This document shows, in pieces, positions 1 through 5,699 of a stretch of DNA of 5,939 nt. The first letter of the stretch is position 1; each line of letters starts with the position of its first letter. This DNA is from Phytoactinopolyspora endophytica. GTDB taxonomy: Bacteria > Actinomycetota > Actinomycetes > Jiangellales > Jiangellaceae. Made by a program: the position numbers and the translations under genes. The stretch spans positions 113,086 through 119,024 of the forward strand of contig NZ_ML142853.1 in the NCBI RefSeq assembly GCF_004138495.1. The letters are read 5' to 3'. Below the pieces are notes generated by a model. That model had not been told where the DNA came from and made no database searches. It saw nothing but the letters and a program-made list of their open reading frames with translations.

Positions 1-12
1 CACATGCGCAAG

Positions 13-34
13 GTCATCGTTCGCACGCGATGAC
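13..34. repeat. Inverted repeat with 7-bp arms, possible hairpin
   Basis: GTCATCG (13-19) is perfectly repeated as CGATGAC (28-34) around an 8-nt loop. It lies about 80 bp beyond the stop of the minus-strand DoxX-like gene and could act as a weak terminator for it, but neither strand shows a T-run after the stem. The rest of positions 1-115 holds no gene I can support. Confidence 0.35.
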
Positions 35-115
35 GTCGTCCCCGCAGGATTTGGCCCTTGCCACGGCGTGATGCCTGGTTCAGGGTGAATACATGGTGAT
101 CATTCCGGAGCAGGT

Positions 116-568
116 TCACCGGGCGGCTTGCTCCCTCGGCGTACACATCGCGTGTGCAGTGCGCCGCAGCCTCAGCGGCTCCCTCCAGTCCGTCGGCCGG
201 AACTCCCAGGCCACCAAGGACACCAGTACCAGATTCACCGGCGCAGCGGTCGCCTCCGAAGTCACGCTCTGGTTGACGATATGTGTGGTGATCGCACCCA
301 CGAGGATCACGCTGAGCACGCCCACCCCGAGGATCCTCCGACGCGGGAGCAACAGCAAGACGGCGCCGACAGCCTCACCACTCCCGACGACGAACCGGAA
401 CCACGACGGATAGCCCCATTCCGCGAATTTCTCGGAGTACGGCGGGCCAAAGAACGTCTCACCAGGCATGTACTTGGTGATGGCGCCCATCATGAATGCC
501 GTGGCCAACACCCAGCACAAGCCGGTCAGTATCCGTCGTCGTCGCGGATGAATCGGTCTCTCAGTCAT
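116..568 (-). CDS. DoxX-like family membrane protein
   Basis: A 150-residue integral membrane protein of the DoxX/DoxX-like group. Four hydrophobic segments are visible at about residues 13-34, 57-75, 79-98 and 108-122, after a short basic N-terminus (PRRRRI) that would stay in the cytoplasm. The stretch FAEWGYPSWFRFVVGSGEA (residues 48-66), followed by a leucine-rich helix and a GA-TH pattern (91-95), is typical of the DoxX-like family. The length is normal for the family. The start is supported by an AGAGGAG Shine-Dalgarno sequence about 5-6 nt upstream (around 574-580, minus strand). Biochemical function is poorly defined; relatives have been linked to thiol or oxidative stress and quinone-associated redox chemistry. 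It is divergent from an ECF sigma factor gene, and DoxX-like proteins are often encoded beside SnoaL-fused ECF sigma factors, so it may belong to that regulon (inference). The C-terminal 25 residues are hydrophilic and basic. Confidence 0.85.
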   Translation of the reverse strand: MTERPIHPRRRRILTGLCWVLATAFMMGAITKYMPGETFFGPPYSEKFAEWGYPSWFRFVVGSGEAVGAVLLLLPRRRILGVGVLSVILVGAITTHIVNQSVTSEATAAPVNLVLVSLVAWEFRPTDWREPLRLRRTAHAMCTPREQAAR

Positions 569-623
569 CTCATCTCCTCTGTTCGCACACAGCTCTTCGA
601 ATGGGTCATAGGGTGTCGGTGCC

Positions 624-670
624 TAACGGATTGGCCGACCATCCAGATGCCATGAACGATCGGTCCGTTA
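624..670. promoter_or_regulatory. Inverted repeat in the divergent sigma/DoxX-like promoter region
   Basis: TAACGGA at 624-630 is exactly repeated in inverted form as TCCGTTA at 664-670, centred near 647 in the 159-bp gap between the two divergent starts. On each strand the outer half reads CCGTTA, which resembles the CGT-type -10 element of ECF-sigma promoters. The pair could therefore be the two back-to-back -10 elements of an autoregulated divergent promoter. No clear -35 consensus is visible 16-17 bp upstream of either copy, so this assignment is tentative; an operator for another regulator is equally possible. Confidence 0.35.
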
Positions 671-727
671 CCTCAGCGAGGTGCGGCTCGTCATCGTGGT
701 GACGGACGGCGACAGAGGAAGGTAACC

Positions 728-1636
728 GTGGACGATCGCGACTGGCTGGCCGAGCGTTTTGAGGAGAACCGCGCACACCTGCGGGCGGTGGCGCACCGGA
801 TGCTCGGCTCGCAGGTCGAGGCGGACGACGCCGTTCAGGAGGCCTGGCTGCGGCTGAGCCGCTCGGACACCAGTACTGTCGATAACCTCGCCGGCTGGCT
901 GACCACCGTCGTCGGACGGATCTGCCTGGACATGCTGCGCTCGCGCACGACGCGGCGCGAGGAACCGCTCGATGTCCATGTGCCCAACGAGACCATCGGC
1001 GTCGACGACGGGAGTGACCCGGAACGCGAGACGCTGCTGGCTGACTCGATCGGGCCGGCGTTGCTGGTTGTCTTGGATGCCCTCTCCCCCGCGGAGCGGC
1101 TCGCGTTCGTCCTGCACGACATGTTCGCCGTGCCTTTCAACGAGATCGCCACGATCCTGGACCGCTCACCGGATGCGGCCAAGATGCTGGCCAGCCGTGC
1201 CCGTCGCAGAGTCCGAGGAACGACGGCCGCGCCCGACTCCAGCCGCACGCGCCAACGAGAGGTGGTCGAAGCGTTCCTGGCCGCGTCCCGCGAGGGCGAC
1301 TTCGAGAGACTGCTTGCGCTGCTCGCGCCGGATGTCGCGCTCCGGGCGGATCGCGCGGTGGTGCAGATGGCGGCTGCAAATCCGAACGCTCCCGAGATGG
1401 CAAGCGAGGTGCACGGGCCGTCGTCCGTCGCCAAGACGTTCTCCGGACGTGCGCACGCGGCGCGACCTGCACTCATCGACGGGGCGGCCGGAGCCGTCTG
1501 GAGCCAGGGCGGGAAGCCTCGCGTCGCATTCGTGTTCTCGGTCGAGGACGGCAGGATCGTGGAGATCAACATGGTCGGCGACGAAGCGCACCTGGACCGG
1601 CTCGACCTGGAACTCTCCCTGACCTCCGAGAGGTAG
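728..1636 (+). CDS. sigJ: ECF sigma factor with C-terminal SnoaL-like domain (SigJ/ECF41-like)
   Basis: A 302-residue RNA polymerase sigma factor. Region 2 spans about residues 10-77: the segment around residues 22-43 (HRMLGS...DDAVQEAWLR) is the core-binding helix pair, and WLTTVVGRICLDMLRSR (58-74) is the -10 recognition part. Region 4 spans about 107-165, with LSPAERLAFVLHDMF (119-133) and a helix-turn-helix around FNEIATILDRSPDAAKMLASRARRR. After a short linker, residues 175-295 form an NTF2/SnoaL-like domain starting EVVEAFLAASREGDFERLLALL. This three-part architecture is that of SigJ/ECF41-type factors, which usually lack a separate anti-sigma factor and are controlled by the fused domain; none is encoded nearby. 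The DGGGK motif typical of ECF41 is not visible at its expected place (residues 207-213 read ADRAVVQ), so this may be a neighbouring SnoaL-fused class. The GTG start follows AGAGGAAGG (714-722). The gene symbol is by similarity only. Confidence 0.9.
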   Translation: MDDRDWLAERFEENRAHLRAVAHRMLGSQVEADDAVQEAWLRLSRSDTSTVDNLAGWLTTVVGRICLDMLRSRTTRREEPLDVHVPNETIGVDDGSDPERETLLADSIGPALLVVLDALSPAERLAFVLHDMFAVPFNEIATILDRSPDAAKMLASRARRRVRGTTAAPDSSRTRQREVVEAFLAASREGDFERLLALLAPDVALRADRAVVQMAAANPNAPEMASEVHGPSSVAKTFSGRAHAARPALIDGAAGAVWSQGGKPRVAFVFSVEDGRIVEINMVGDEAHLDRLDLELSLTSER

Positions 1637-1672
1637 CATGCCGTAGCACGTGGTGGCACACACTGCTATCAT
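1633..1672 (+). promoter_or_regulatory. Extended -10 promoter and repeat operator for the toxin-antitoxin operon
   Basis: TGCTATCAT at 1664-1672 reads as an extended -10 (TGn then TATCAT at 1667-1672). The antitoxin ATG begins 7 nt after its last base, where transcription should start, so the mRNA is probably leaderless; no Shine-Dalgarno sequence lies in between. No good -35 is present, and the TG extension may compensate. GTAGCA occurs twice, at 1633-1638 (overlapping the sigma-factor stop codon) and 1643-1648, one helical turn apart, and TGCTA (1664-1668) inside the -10 is its inverted copy. This arrangement would suit autorepression by the antitoxin or the TA complex (inference). Confidence 0.5.
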
Positions 1673-1678
1673 ATTGCC

Positions 1679-1948
1679 ATGACCGCACAGCCTGAGATCA
1701 CCCAGCGCGACCTACGGACCCGGTCCAAGGAGATCATGGATGCGGTCGCCAGCGGCAGCTCGTTTACCGTCACACGTGGTGGTCACGAGATCGGAGCGCT
1801 GGTCCCGCTACGCCGTCGTCGGCGGTTCGTCTCGCGAGCTGAGTTCAAGGCGATGTCTCGCGGCGCTCCGGGGTTTGACATCGAATCGTTCCGTGCCGAC
1901 CAAGCCGCAATAGTCACCGACGAGCTGAACGATCCTTATGAGCGCTGA
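1679..1948 (+). CDS. vapB: Type II antitoxin, Phd/YefM family
   Basis: An 89-residue antitoxin predicted to neutralise the PIN-domain toxin encoded immediately downstream and to repress the operon. The N-terminal half (residues 5-45) has the Phd/YefM pattern: ITQRDLRTRSKEIMDAVASG, then a strand pair with FTVTRGGHEIGALVPL. In this family that half dimerises and binds DNA. The basic run RRRRR (45-49) precedes an acidic, probably flexible C-terminus (50-89) that would bind the toxin. The length is typical. The ATG lies 7 nt after a -10 box, so translation is probably leaderless. The gene ends inside the toxin gene (11-bp overlap), pointing to translational coupling. The symbol follows the usual practice for partners of VapC toxins; strictly the fold is Phd-like, not AbrB-like. 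Confidence 0.85.
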   Translation: MTAQPEITQRDLRTRSKEIMDAVASGSSFTVTRGGHEIGALVPLRRRRRFVSRAEFKAMSRGAPGFDIESFRADQAAIVTDELNDPYER

Positions 1949-2390
1949 GGAGCCTCAACAAGGCCTGCTCGACACGAACATCGTCATACTCCGCCGGTGG
2001 ATAGACCCTGCTGAGCTACCGGACGAGATGGCGATCAGCGCGATCTCCCTCGCGGAACTGTCGGCCGGGCCGCATCTCGTGCGGGGCAACGACGAGCAAA
2101 GCGCTTACGACGAACAGACCGAGCGAGCCAGGCGGATCGACATCCTGCAGCGAGCGGAGAACGAGTTCGATCCGATTCCGTTCGATGCGGAGTCAGCGAG
2201 GATATACGGACGGCTGACTGCCGAGGTACTCGCGGCTGGCCGGAAACCACGCCGCAGGATAGCCGACCTGATGATCGCCGCCACGGCCATCGCCGAGGAC
2301 CTACCCCTGTATTCGACCAACCCTGACGACTTCGCCGGACTCGGCGATCTGCTGACAATCGTTCCGGTGACTCGACCGTCGCTCCCGTAA
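1938..2390 (+). CDS. vapC: PIN-domain ribonuclease toxin (VapC family)
   Basis: A 150-residue PIN-domain protein, predicted to be a metal-dependent endoribonuclease that blocks translation when freed from its antitoxin. The four acidic positions of the PIN active site can be placed: D12 in LLDTN, E40 in ISLAEL, D110 in RIADLMIAATA, and D131 (or D130) in STNPDDF, with the family Asn at N128. All catalytic residues are present, so the toxin looks intact. The length is within the usual VapC range (about 125-150). The start overlaps the antitoxin gene by 11 bp in another frame, and no good Shine-Dalgarno sequence precedes it, suggesting coupled translation that keeps toxin below antitoxin. Its RNA target cannot be read from the sequence; VapC relatives cut tRNA or rRNA. 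A segment rich in charged residues (49-78) separates the first acidic pair from the rest. Confidence 0.9.
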   Translation: MSAEEPQQGLLDTNIVILRRWIDPAELPDEMAISAISLAELSAGPHLVRGNDEQSAYDEQTERARRIDILQRAENEFDPIPFDAESARIYGRLTAEVLAAGRKPRRRIADLMIAATAIAEDLPLYSTNPDDFAGLGDLLTIVPVTRPSLP

Positions 2391-2424
2391 GCTGGCCCCG
2401 GGCATCCTACGGAGAGGCGGCCGG

Positions 2425-2859
2425 ATGAGCAACGACGGGGGGCGCGGCCGCACCGTCAGCGCCGGCAGCCCGGTGGGAATGTGGATGCGCTTCTATGCCG
2501 CCGGCTGGGTCCACCTCATCGCCGTGTTCTTCGCAGTGGGTGCCGTCTTCGTGTACCTGTTCGGCCTGCTCGGCCTGGTGCGGCTGGAGTACGACTGGCG
2601 GGAGTGCACGAACTGGCGGTACGGCACCTATGAACGTTCCGGACCGCCGGCGTTCGTCCGGCTCGATGACAGCTACTTTCCCCTGAGTGCGGTCTGCCAC
2701 TGGGACGACGGGTCGACACTCGACCACGTTCCCGCGTTCGTCAATCCCGCCGTCGCGCTGTGCATCGCAGCGACAATCACGGCGGTCGCCATCATCGTCT
2801 TCCAGAACCGCCGTGAGCGGCGAGACATGATCGACGACGGCAACGGTCACTCTGGCTAG
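2425..2859 (+). CDS. Unrecognised two-helix membrane protein
   Basis: I do not recognise a family for this 144-residue protein. It has a hydrophilic N-terminus rich in Gly and Ser (1-19), a first transmembrane helix at about residues 27-50, a loop of about 55 residues (53-107), a second helix at about 108-126, and a basic then acidic tail (QNRRERRDMIDDGNG). The charge pattern puts both ends in the cytoplasm and the loop outside. The loop is aromatic (several Trp and Tyr) and holds exactly two cysteines, C61 and C91, which could form a disulfide. The start follows GGAGAGG (2411-2417) with 7-nt spacing. It starts 34 bp after the toxin gene and might be co-transcribed with it, but has its own ribosome site. 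Its stop lies 2 bp from that of the convergent MarR gene, leaving no room for a terminator. Confidence 0.7.
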   Translation: MSNDGGRGRTVSAGSPVGMWMRFYAAGWVHLIAVFFAVGAVFVYLFGLLGLVRLEYDWRECTNWRYGTYERSGPPAFVRLDDSYFPLSAVCHWDDGSTLDHVPAFVNPAVALCIAATITAVAIIVFQNRRERRDMIDDGNGHSG

Positions 2860-2861
2860 GG

Positions 2862-3347
2862 CTACCAGCTCCTCACATGCTCGGCCCAGGCCCGCAAGCC
2901 CTTCGCGAACCCTTCCCTATCCTGTGGCGACAGCTCCGCCAGCACCGCTCGCAGCGGCTCGGCACGACCCGCCACCAGCTGCCGCACGTCGTCGATGTGT
3001 GGTTCCGCGATGGCCACGAGCGTGCGGCGCCGGTTGTCGGGGTCTTCACGACGACCCACGATCCCAGCCCGGTCCAGATCGGATATGAGCTCGCTGGCCG
3101 TGGAGAGCGAAACGCTCAACAAGCGCGCCACCTCACTCACCGCCAACACCGCCGAAGCCACCAGCTGCGCTAACACTGCTCCGTGCCGCGCCGTCAGACC
3201 GTGCTTGGTGAACAGCGTCTCGAGATTCGCCGGCATCTGAACGTTGCCACGACGGAAGTAGGCCTCGATCAGCGGCACGGCCGCTAGCGCCTCGGCCTCT
3301 TCCTCGGTAAGCACCGGTGAGGACATCGCGTCAGGGTTGAGGCTCAT
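2862..3347 (-). CDS. MarR-family transcriptional regulator
   Basis: A 161-residue winged helix-turn-helix regulator of the MarR family, expected to act as a dimer on operators near its own promoter. The winged helix spans about residues 51-113: a first helix around LTARHGAVLAQLVAS, helix-turn-helix with SEVARLLSVSLSTASELISDL (71-91), and a wing GRREDPDNRRRTLVAI (98-113) carrying the Asp-x-x-x-Arg pattern typical of MarR wings. The flanking helices (14-45 and 117-160) would form the dimerisation region. There is no cysteine, so redox sensing by thiols is unlikely; the ligand is unknown. A TATAAC box (3361-3356, minus strand) ends 8 nt before the ATG, so the message is leaderless or nearly so. 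It diverges from an unknown gene at 3411, its likeliest target apart from itself (inference). A downstream in-frame Met8 exists but has no better ribosome site. Confidence 0.88.
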   Translation of the reverse strand: MSLNPDAMSSPVLTEEEAEALAAVPLIEAYFRRGNVQMPANLETLFTKHGLTARHGAVLAQLVASAVLAVSEVARLLSVSLSTASELISDLDRAGIVGRREDPDNRRRTLVAIAEPHIDDVRQLVAGRAEPLRAVLAELSPQDREGFAKGLRAWAEHVRSW

Positions 3348-3410
3348 GTCTTCATGTTATATGTTCGGATCTACCAACTGTTTGTTTTTCCGAAGTTTGG
3401 ACGTGCGGCT
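3348..3410. promoter_or_regulatory. Divergent promoter region between the MarR gene and its neighbour
   Basis: This 63-bp AT-rich gap carries promoter-like elements on both strands. On the minus strand, CAAACA (3384-3379) and TATAAC (3361-3356) are 17 bp apart and would start the MarR message just before its ATG. On the plus strand, TTGAGG (3337-3342) and TATGTT (3360-3365) are also 17 bp apart, with the -35 inside the MarR coding region. ATGTT is repeated at 3354-3358 and 3361-3365, and an imperfect palindrome, TCCGAAGTTTGGA, lies at 3389-3401. One bound MarR dimer could therefore block both promoters. The elements are moderate consensus matches only. Confidence 0.45.
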
Positions 3411-4121
3411 ATGTCTCATCAGACCGACTACCCCAGCCCGCCGTTCGTCACGCCGTCACCACACGGCTACGTCTACGCCGGGTACAGCATCGATGCCCCG
3501 GCACACGCACCGTTCGTCCGCCACAGTGGCGCGCGTGACAAGGCCGCATCCCAGCTGGAGGGGCTGCAAGACCGGCTCTCCACAGTTCCCGACGTCGTGT
3601 CGAGCACCCTGTTCGGCGCCGTGTTGATGCCGCCGATCAAAGGCTCACCACGCCACGATCTCCTCCTGCTCGTGCAGACGACCGACGCCAGGAACACCGC
3701 CCCTACCGTCGAGCACCTTCTAGGTGGCGACCCTGCGCCGGCCATAGTCTTCAACGCCGTCAACACGCACCGCATCGGCGACACGGAGTCGAACATGGAC
3801 GGCACATTCCTGTTCAACCACTTCACCGGCGCGGACTCTGCCACCGCCACCAGCACGTGGAAACATCTCACCGGCTGGTACATCGCCAAGGCAGGGATCG
3901 ACAATTCCACCCTGCTCGACCCGCAGCCTCAACGACCGTTCGCGATCATCAACTACGTGCGCCTGCCCGGCCGCCCGCTCGGCTTCCTTGCCAACCAGTT
4001 CCGGCAGCCCAGCTTCTTCACTCACGTCCGGGCCCGGCTCAAAGAGAACGACTTGCGCGCCATGCCGCTGTTCTACAAGGTGATCCGGCATGCGCCGGCC
4101 AGTCCCGCCGGCGGAAAGTAG
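3411..4121 (+). CDS. Conserved-looking hypothetical protein, MarR-divergent
   Basis: A 236-residue soluble protein without signal peptide or membrane segments; I cannot name its family. The N-terminal 40 residues are rich in Pro, Tyr and His. Two similar-sized halves follow: residues 50-125, with strands around SSTLFGAVLMPP and RHDLLLLVQTT, and residues 130-225, with TFLFNHFTG, a helix around TSTWKHLTGWYIAKAG, the segment IDNSTLLDP, a strand PFAIINYVRLP, and a C-terminal FRQPSFFTHVRARL...MPLFYKV. Alternating strands and amphipathic helices would suit a ferredoxin-like or dimeric alpha-beta barrel fold, which is only a guess. I chose the ATG at 3411 because the longer reading (ATG at 3354) would put 19 unusual residues (LYVRIYQLFVFPKF...) inside the promoter region; the ribosome site at 3411 is weak (GGA at 3399-3401). 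It is divergent from, and so probably regulated by, the adjacent MarR protein. Confidence 0.7.
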   Translation: MSHQTDYPSPPFVTPSPHGYVYAGYSIDAPAHAPFVRHSGARDKAASQLEGLQDRLSTVPDVVSSTLFGAVLMPPIKGSPRHDLLLLVQTTDARNTAPTVEHLLGGDPAPAIVFNAVNTHRIGDTESNMDGTFLFNHFTGADSATATSTWKHLTGWYIAKAGIDNSTLLDPQPQRPFAIINYVRLPGRPLGFLANQFRQPSFFTHVRARLKENDLRAMPLFYKVIRHAPASPAGGK

Positions 4122-4177
4122 CAGCTGTGATCATCACGCCGCCCGGTCACGTGCGATGAGTCCTTCTGCCTTTGATA

Positions 4178-4189
4178 CCGTGCGCACGG
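4178..4189. repeat. Perfect 12-bp palindrome upstream of the phosphatase gene
   Basis: CCGTGCGCACGG is perfectly self-complementary and lies in the 115-bp gap between the hypothetical gene and the phosphatase gene, about 48 bp before the phosphatase ATG. It directly follows TTGATA (4172-4177), a near-consensus -35, and precedes TAGCCT (4192-4197), a weak -10 with a short 14-bp spacer. It could be an operator in the promoter spacer or part of a terminator stem for the upstream gene; no T-run follows. Confidence 0.4.
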
Positions 4190-4236
4190 CCTAGCCTTTC
4201 CGGCCACCGATGGTTCGGAAATTTGAAGGATCCCAA

Positions 4237-4860
4237 ATGAAGAACGTCTATGTCGTCACGCACCCAGAGGCCACACATCATGTTGACGGCATCGTCGGTG
4301 GGTGGTTCGACTCCGATCTGACGGATCGAGGCGCCAGGCATGCGCAGGCGATCGCGGAGGCGCTTTCCACGCAATTGACCGGCAGCGCCGTTGAGGTGTA
4401 CTCCTCAGACCTGCTCCGCGCACGACGAACGGCAGAGGTCATCGTCCAGAGACTCGGTGCGGGCCTGACCATCGACCCCGACTTACGCGAGAAGTCTTAT
4501 GGGAAGGCGGAAGGCATGCCGCAATCATGGCTTGATGAACGCTTCATCCCGCCCCCTCGGTTCGGCGAGCGAATGCGTCACAACGAGGGGGTGGACGGCG
4601 CTGAGACCAGGATGGACTTAGCCGAGAGGGCATATGGCGCGATGACCCGCATCCAGGAGTCCACCACACAGAACCAGATAGTGGTGACTCACGGCGGTAC
4701 GGCCACCTTTCTTATCGCGGCATGGATCGGCATGCCCATTGACGCTGCCGACAGGGTCCATTTCCGCGTCTCGTCTGGGGGCATCAGCGTGCTACGCAAG
4801 GACGACCGCCTCCACAGCCACCAGCTCGCGCAGCTCAACGACATCAGCCACCTCACATGA
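4237..4860 (+). CDS. Histidine phosphatase-superfamily protein with atypical THP motif
   Basis: A 207-residue protein of the histidine phosphatase (phosphoglycerate mutase-like) superfamily. Recognisable parts are the N-terminal strand and catalytic histidine (VYVVTHPEATHH, His9), LTDRGARHAQAIAEAL (28-43), the SSDLLRARRTAEVI motif (56-69, with R61 expected to bind phosphate), an acidic site around REKSYGKAEG (84-93), and the second histidine in IVVTHGGTATFL (148-159, His152). The oddity is the signature: canonical RHG reads THP, so the first phosphate-pocket Arg is Thr and the Gly is Pro. The protein may have reduced or altered activity, or belong to a subfamily with this variant. The substrate is unknown. 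The ATG at 4237 is preferred over one at 4210 because GAAGGA (4225-4230) lies 6 nt upstream of it. It is 115 bp from its upstream neighbour and 79 bp from the exporter gene, so operon membership is uncertain. Confidence 0.85.
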   Translation: MKNVYVVTHPEATHHVDGIVGGWFDSDLTDRGARHAQAIAEALSTQLTGSAVEVYSSDLLRARRTAEVIVQRLGAGLTIDPDLREKSYGKAEGMPQSWLDERFIPPPRFGERMRHNEGVDGAETRMDLAERAYGAMTRIQESTTQNQIVVTHGGTATFLIAAWIGMPIDAADRVHFRVSSGGISVLRKDDRLHSHQLAQLNDISHLT

Positions 4861-4939
4861 CCAGCTCTAACCCTTCACCAGCGCCGGCAGGAACAAAATA
4901 CGTTTCTGTTGCGACGGCGGCTTATGGCACTCTTCTGAT

Positions 4940-5626
4940 GTGCTCGGGATTACTGACCTGTCGACCTACCTCGTCGGCCTTGCGCTGGTCATCCTCATGC
5001 CGGGACCGAACTCGCTGTACGTGTTGTCCGTTGCGGCCCGTCGTGGTGTGCGGCCGGGCTACCGGGCCGCCTTCGGCGTGTTCTGCGGAGACGCGACGCT
5101 CATGATCCTCTCCGCAGCGGGCGTGGCATCGCTGTTGCAGGCGAGCTCGCTGGCGTTCTCCGTCGTGAAGCTGCTAGGAGCCGGATATCTGACGTGGCTG
5201 GCGATCGGCATGCTCCGCGGCGCATGGTCGGTGTGGCGTCGCCGCGGCGCTGCCTCCGCGGAGGAAACGGCAGCAATCGACACAGGCGTGGTCGGCTCCG
5301 TGGACGACACCACGCGGCGCACCGAGCGGCCGTATAGGCGAGCGCTCATCGCAAGCTTGCTCAACCCGAAGGCGATCCTGTTCTTCGTCGCCTTCTTCGT
5401 GCAGTTCGTCGACCCCGCGTACCCGTACCCGGCCTTGTCGTTCCTCGTGCTGGGCGCTTGGGTGCAGCTGTTCAGCCTGACCTACCTGAGCATTCTGATC
5501 TTCAGCGGTGCCCGCTTGGCCGCCGCGTTCCGGCGCCGACGGCGACTCCAAGCCGGGTCATCCGCAGCAGCTGGTGGTGCGTTCCTCGGCTTCGCCGTCA
5601 AGCTCTCCCTCGCCAGCGCGAGCTGA
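4940..5626 (+). CDS. leuE: LeuE/RhtB-type amino-acid exporter (LysE superfamily)
   Basis: A 228-residue inner-membrane exporter of the LysE/RhtB superfamily, closest by eye to E. coli LeuE, which exports leucine and related amino acids. Family motifs are in order: TYLVGLALVILMPGPNSLYVL (9-29, containing MPGPN), GYRAAFGVFCGDATLMIL (40-57), GAGYLTWLAIGMLRGA (80-95), and the second repeat's ALIASLLNPKAILFFVAFFVQF (135-156, containing NPKA), then YLSILIFSGA (182-191) and a C-terminal GFAVKL. About six hydrophobic segments fit the family. A charged hydrophilic stretch (residues 98-133) makes the central cytoplasmic loop. The GTG start gives an N-terminus like that of LeuE, although the ribosome site is weak; no other ATG, GTG or TTG start is visible in this frame after the upstream stop at 4868-4870. 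Regulation is unclear, since no LysG/Lrp-type regulator adjoins it. The exact substrate cannot be told from the sequence. Confidence 0.88.
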   Translation: MLGITDLSTYLVGLALVILMPGPNSLYVLSVAARRGVRPGYRAAFGVFCGDATLMILSAAGVASLLQASSLAFSVVKLLGAGYLTWLAIGMLRGAWSVWRRRGAASAEETAAIDTGVVGSVDDTTRRTERPYRRALIASLLNPKAILFFVAFFVQFVDPAYPYPALSFLVLGAWVQLFSLTYLSILIFSGARLAAAFRRRRRLQAGSSAAAGGAFLGFAVKLSLASAS

Positions 5627-5699
5627 TCCCTATACCAGCGCGTGCGTACTCGGTGCGCTAAGTACTCCCTCCACAAAGCCAAGTGTCCGATTGATGGAA

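Noticed and set aside
1..33. A reading frame from the left edge ending at TGA 31-33 (HMRKVIVRTR), possibly the C-terminus of an upstream gene.
   Set aside because: Only ten residues, with no recognisable motif; it cannot be told from chance.
93..655. Plus-strand open frames opposite the DoxX-like gene.
   Set aside because: They are antisense shadows with low-complexity, Arg/Pro/Thr-rich translations, while the minus strand gives a clear four-helix membrane protein with a strong ribosome site.
835..1672. Long minus-strand and alternative-frame open reading frames over the sigma-factor gene.
   Set aside because: GC-rich coding DNA commonly opens other frames; these translations are Ser/Arg-rich without motifs, and the plus-strand sigma domains are unmistakable.
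3354..3410. An upstream ATG (3354) extending the hypothetical protein by 19 residues.
   Set aside because: It would start 7 bp from the MarR start codon inside the promoter-like region, has no ribosome site, and adds residues unlike the rest of the protein.
4857..5105. An 82-codon frame starting with an ATGA overlap at the phosphatase stop.
   Set aside because: The overlap looks like a coupled start, but the translation is Ser/Cys/Arg-rich and runs over the leuE coding region in another frame, with no family resemblance.
5637..5665. Short inverted repeats AGCGC/GCGCT and GTACT/AGTAC just after leuE.
   Set aside because: The 5-bp arms overlap each other and have no T-run; this is expected by chance in such sequence.
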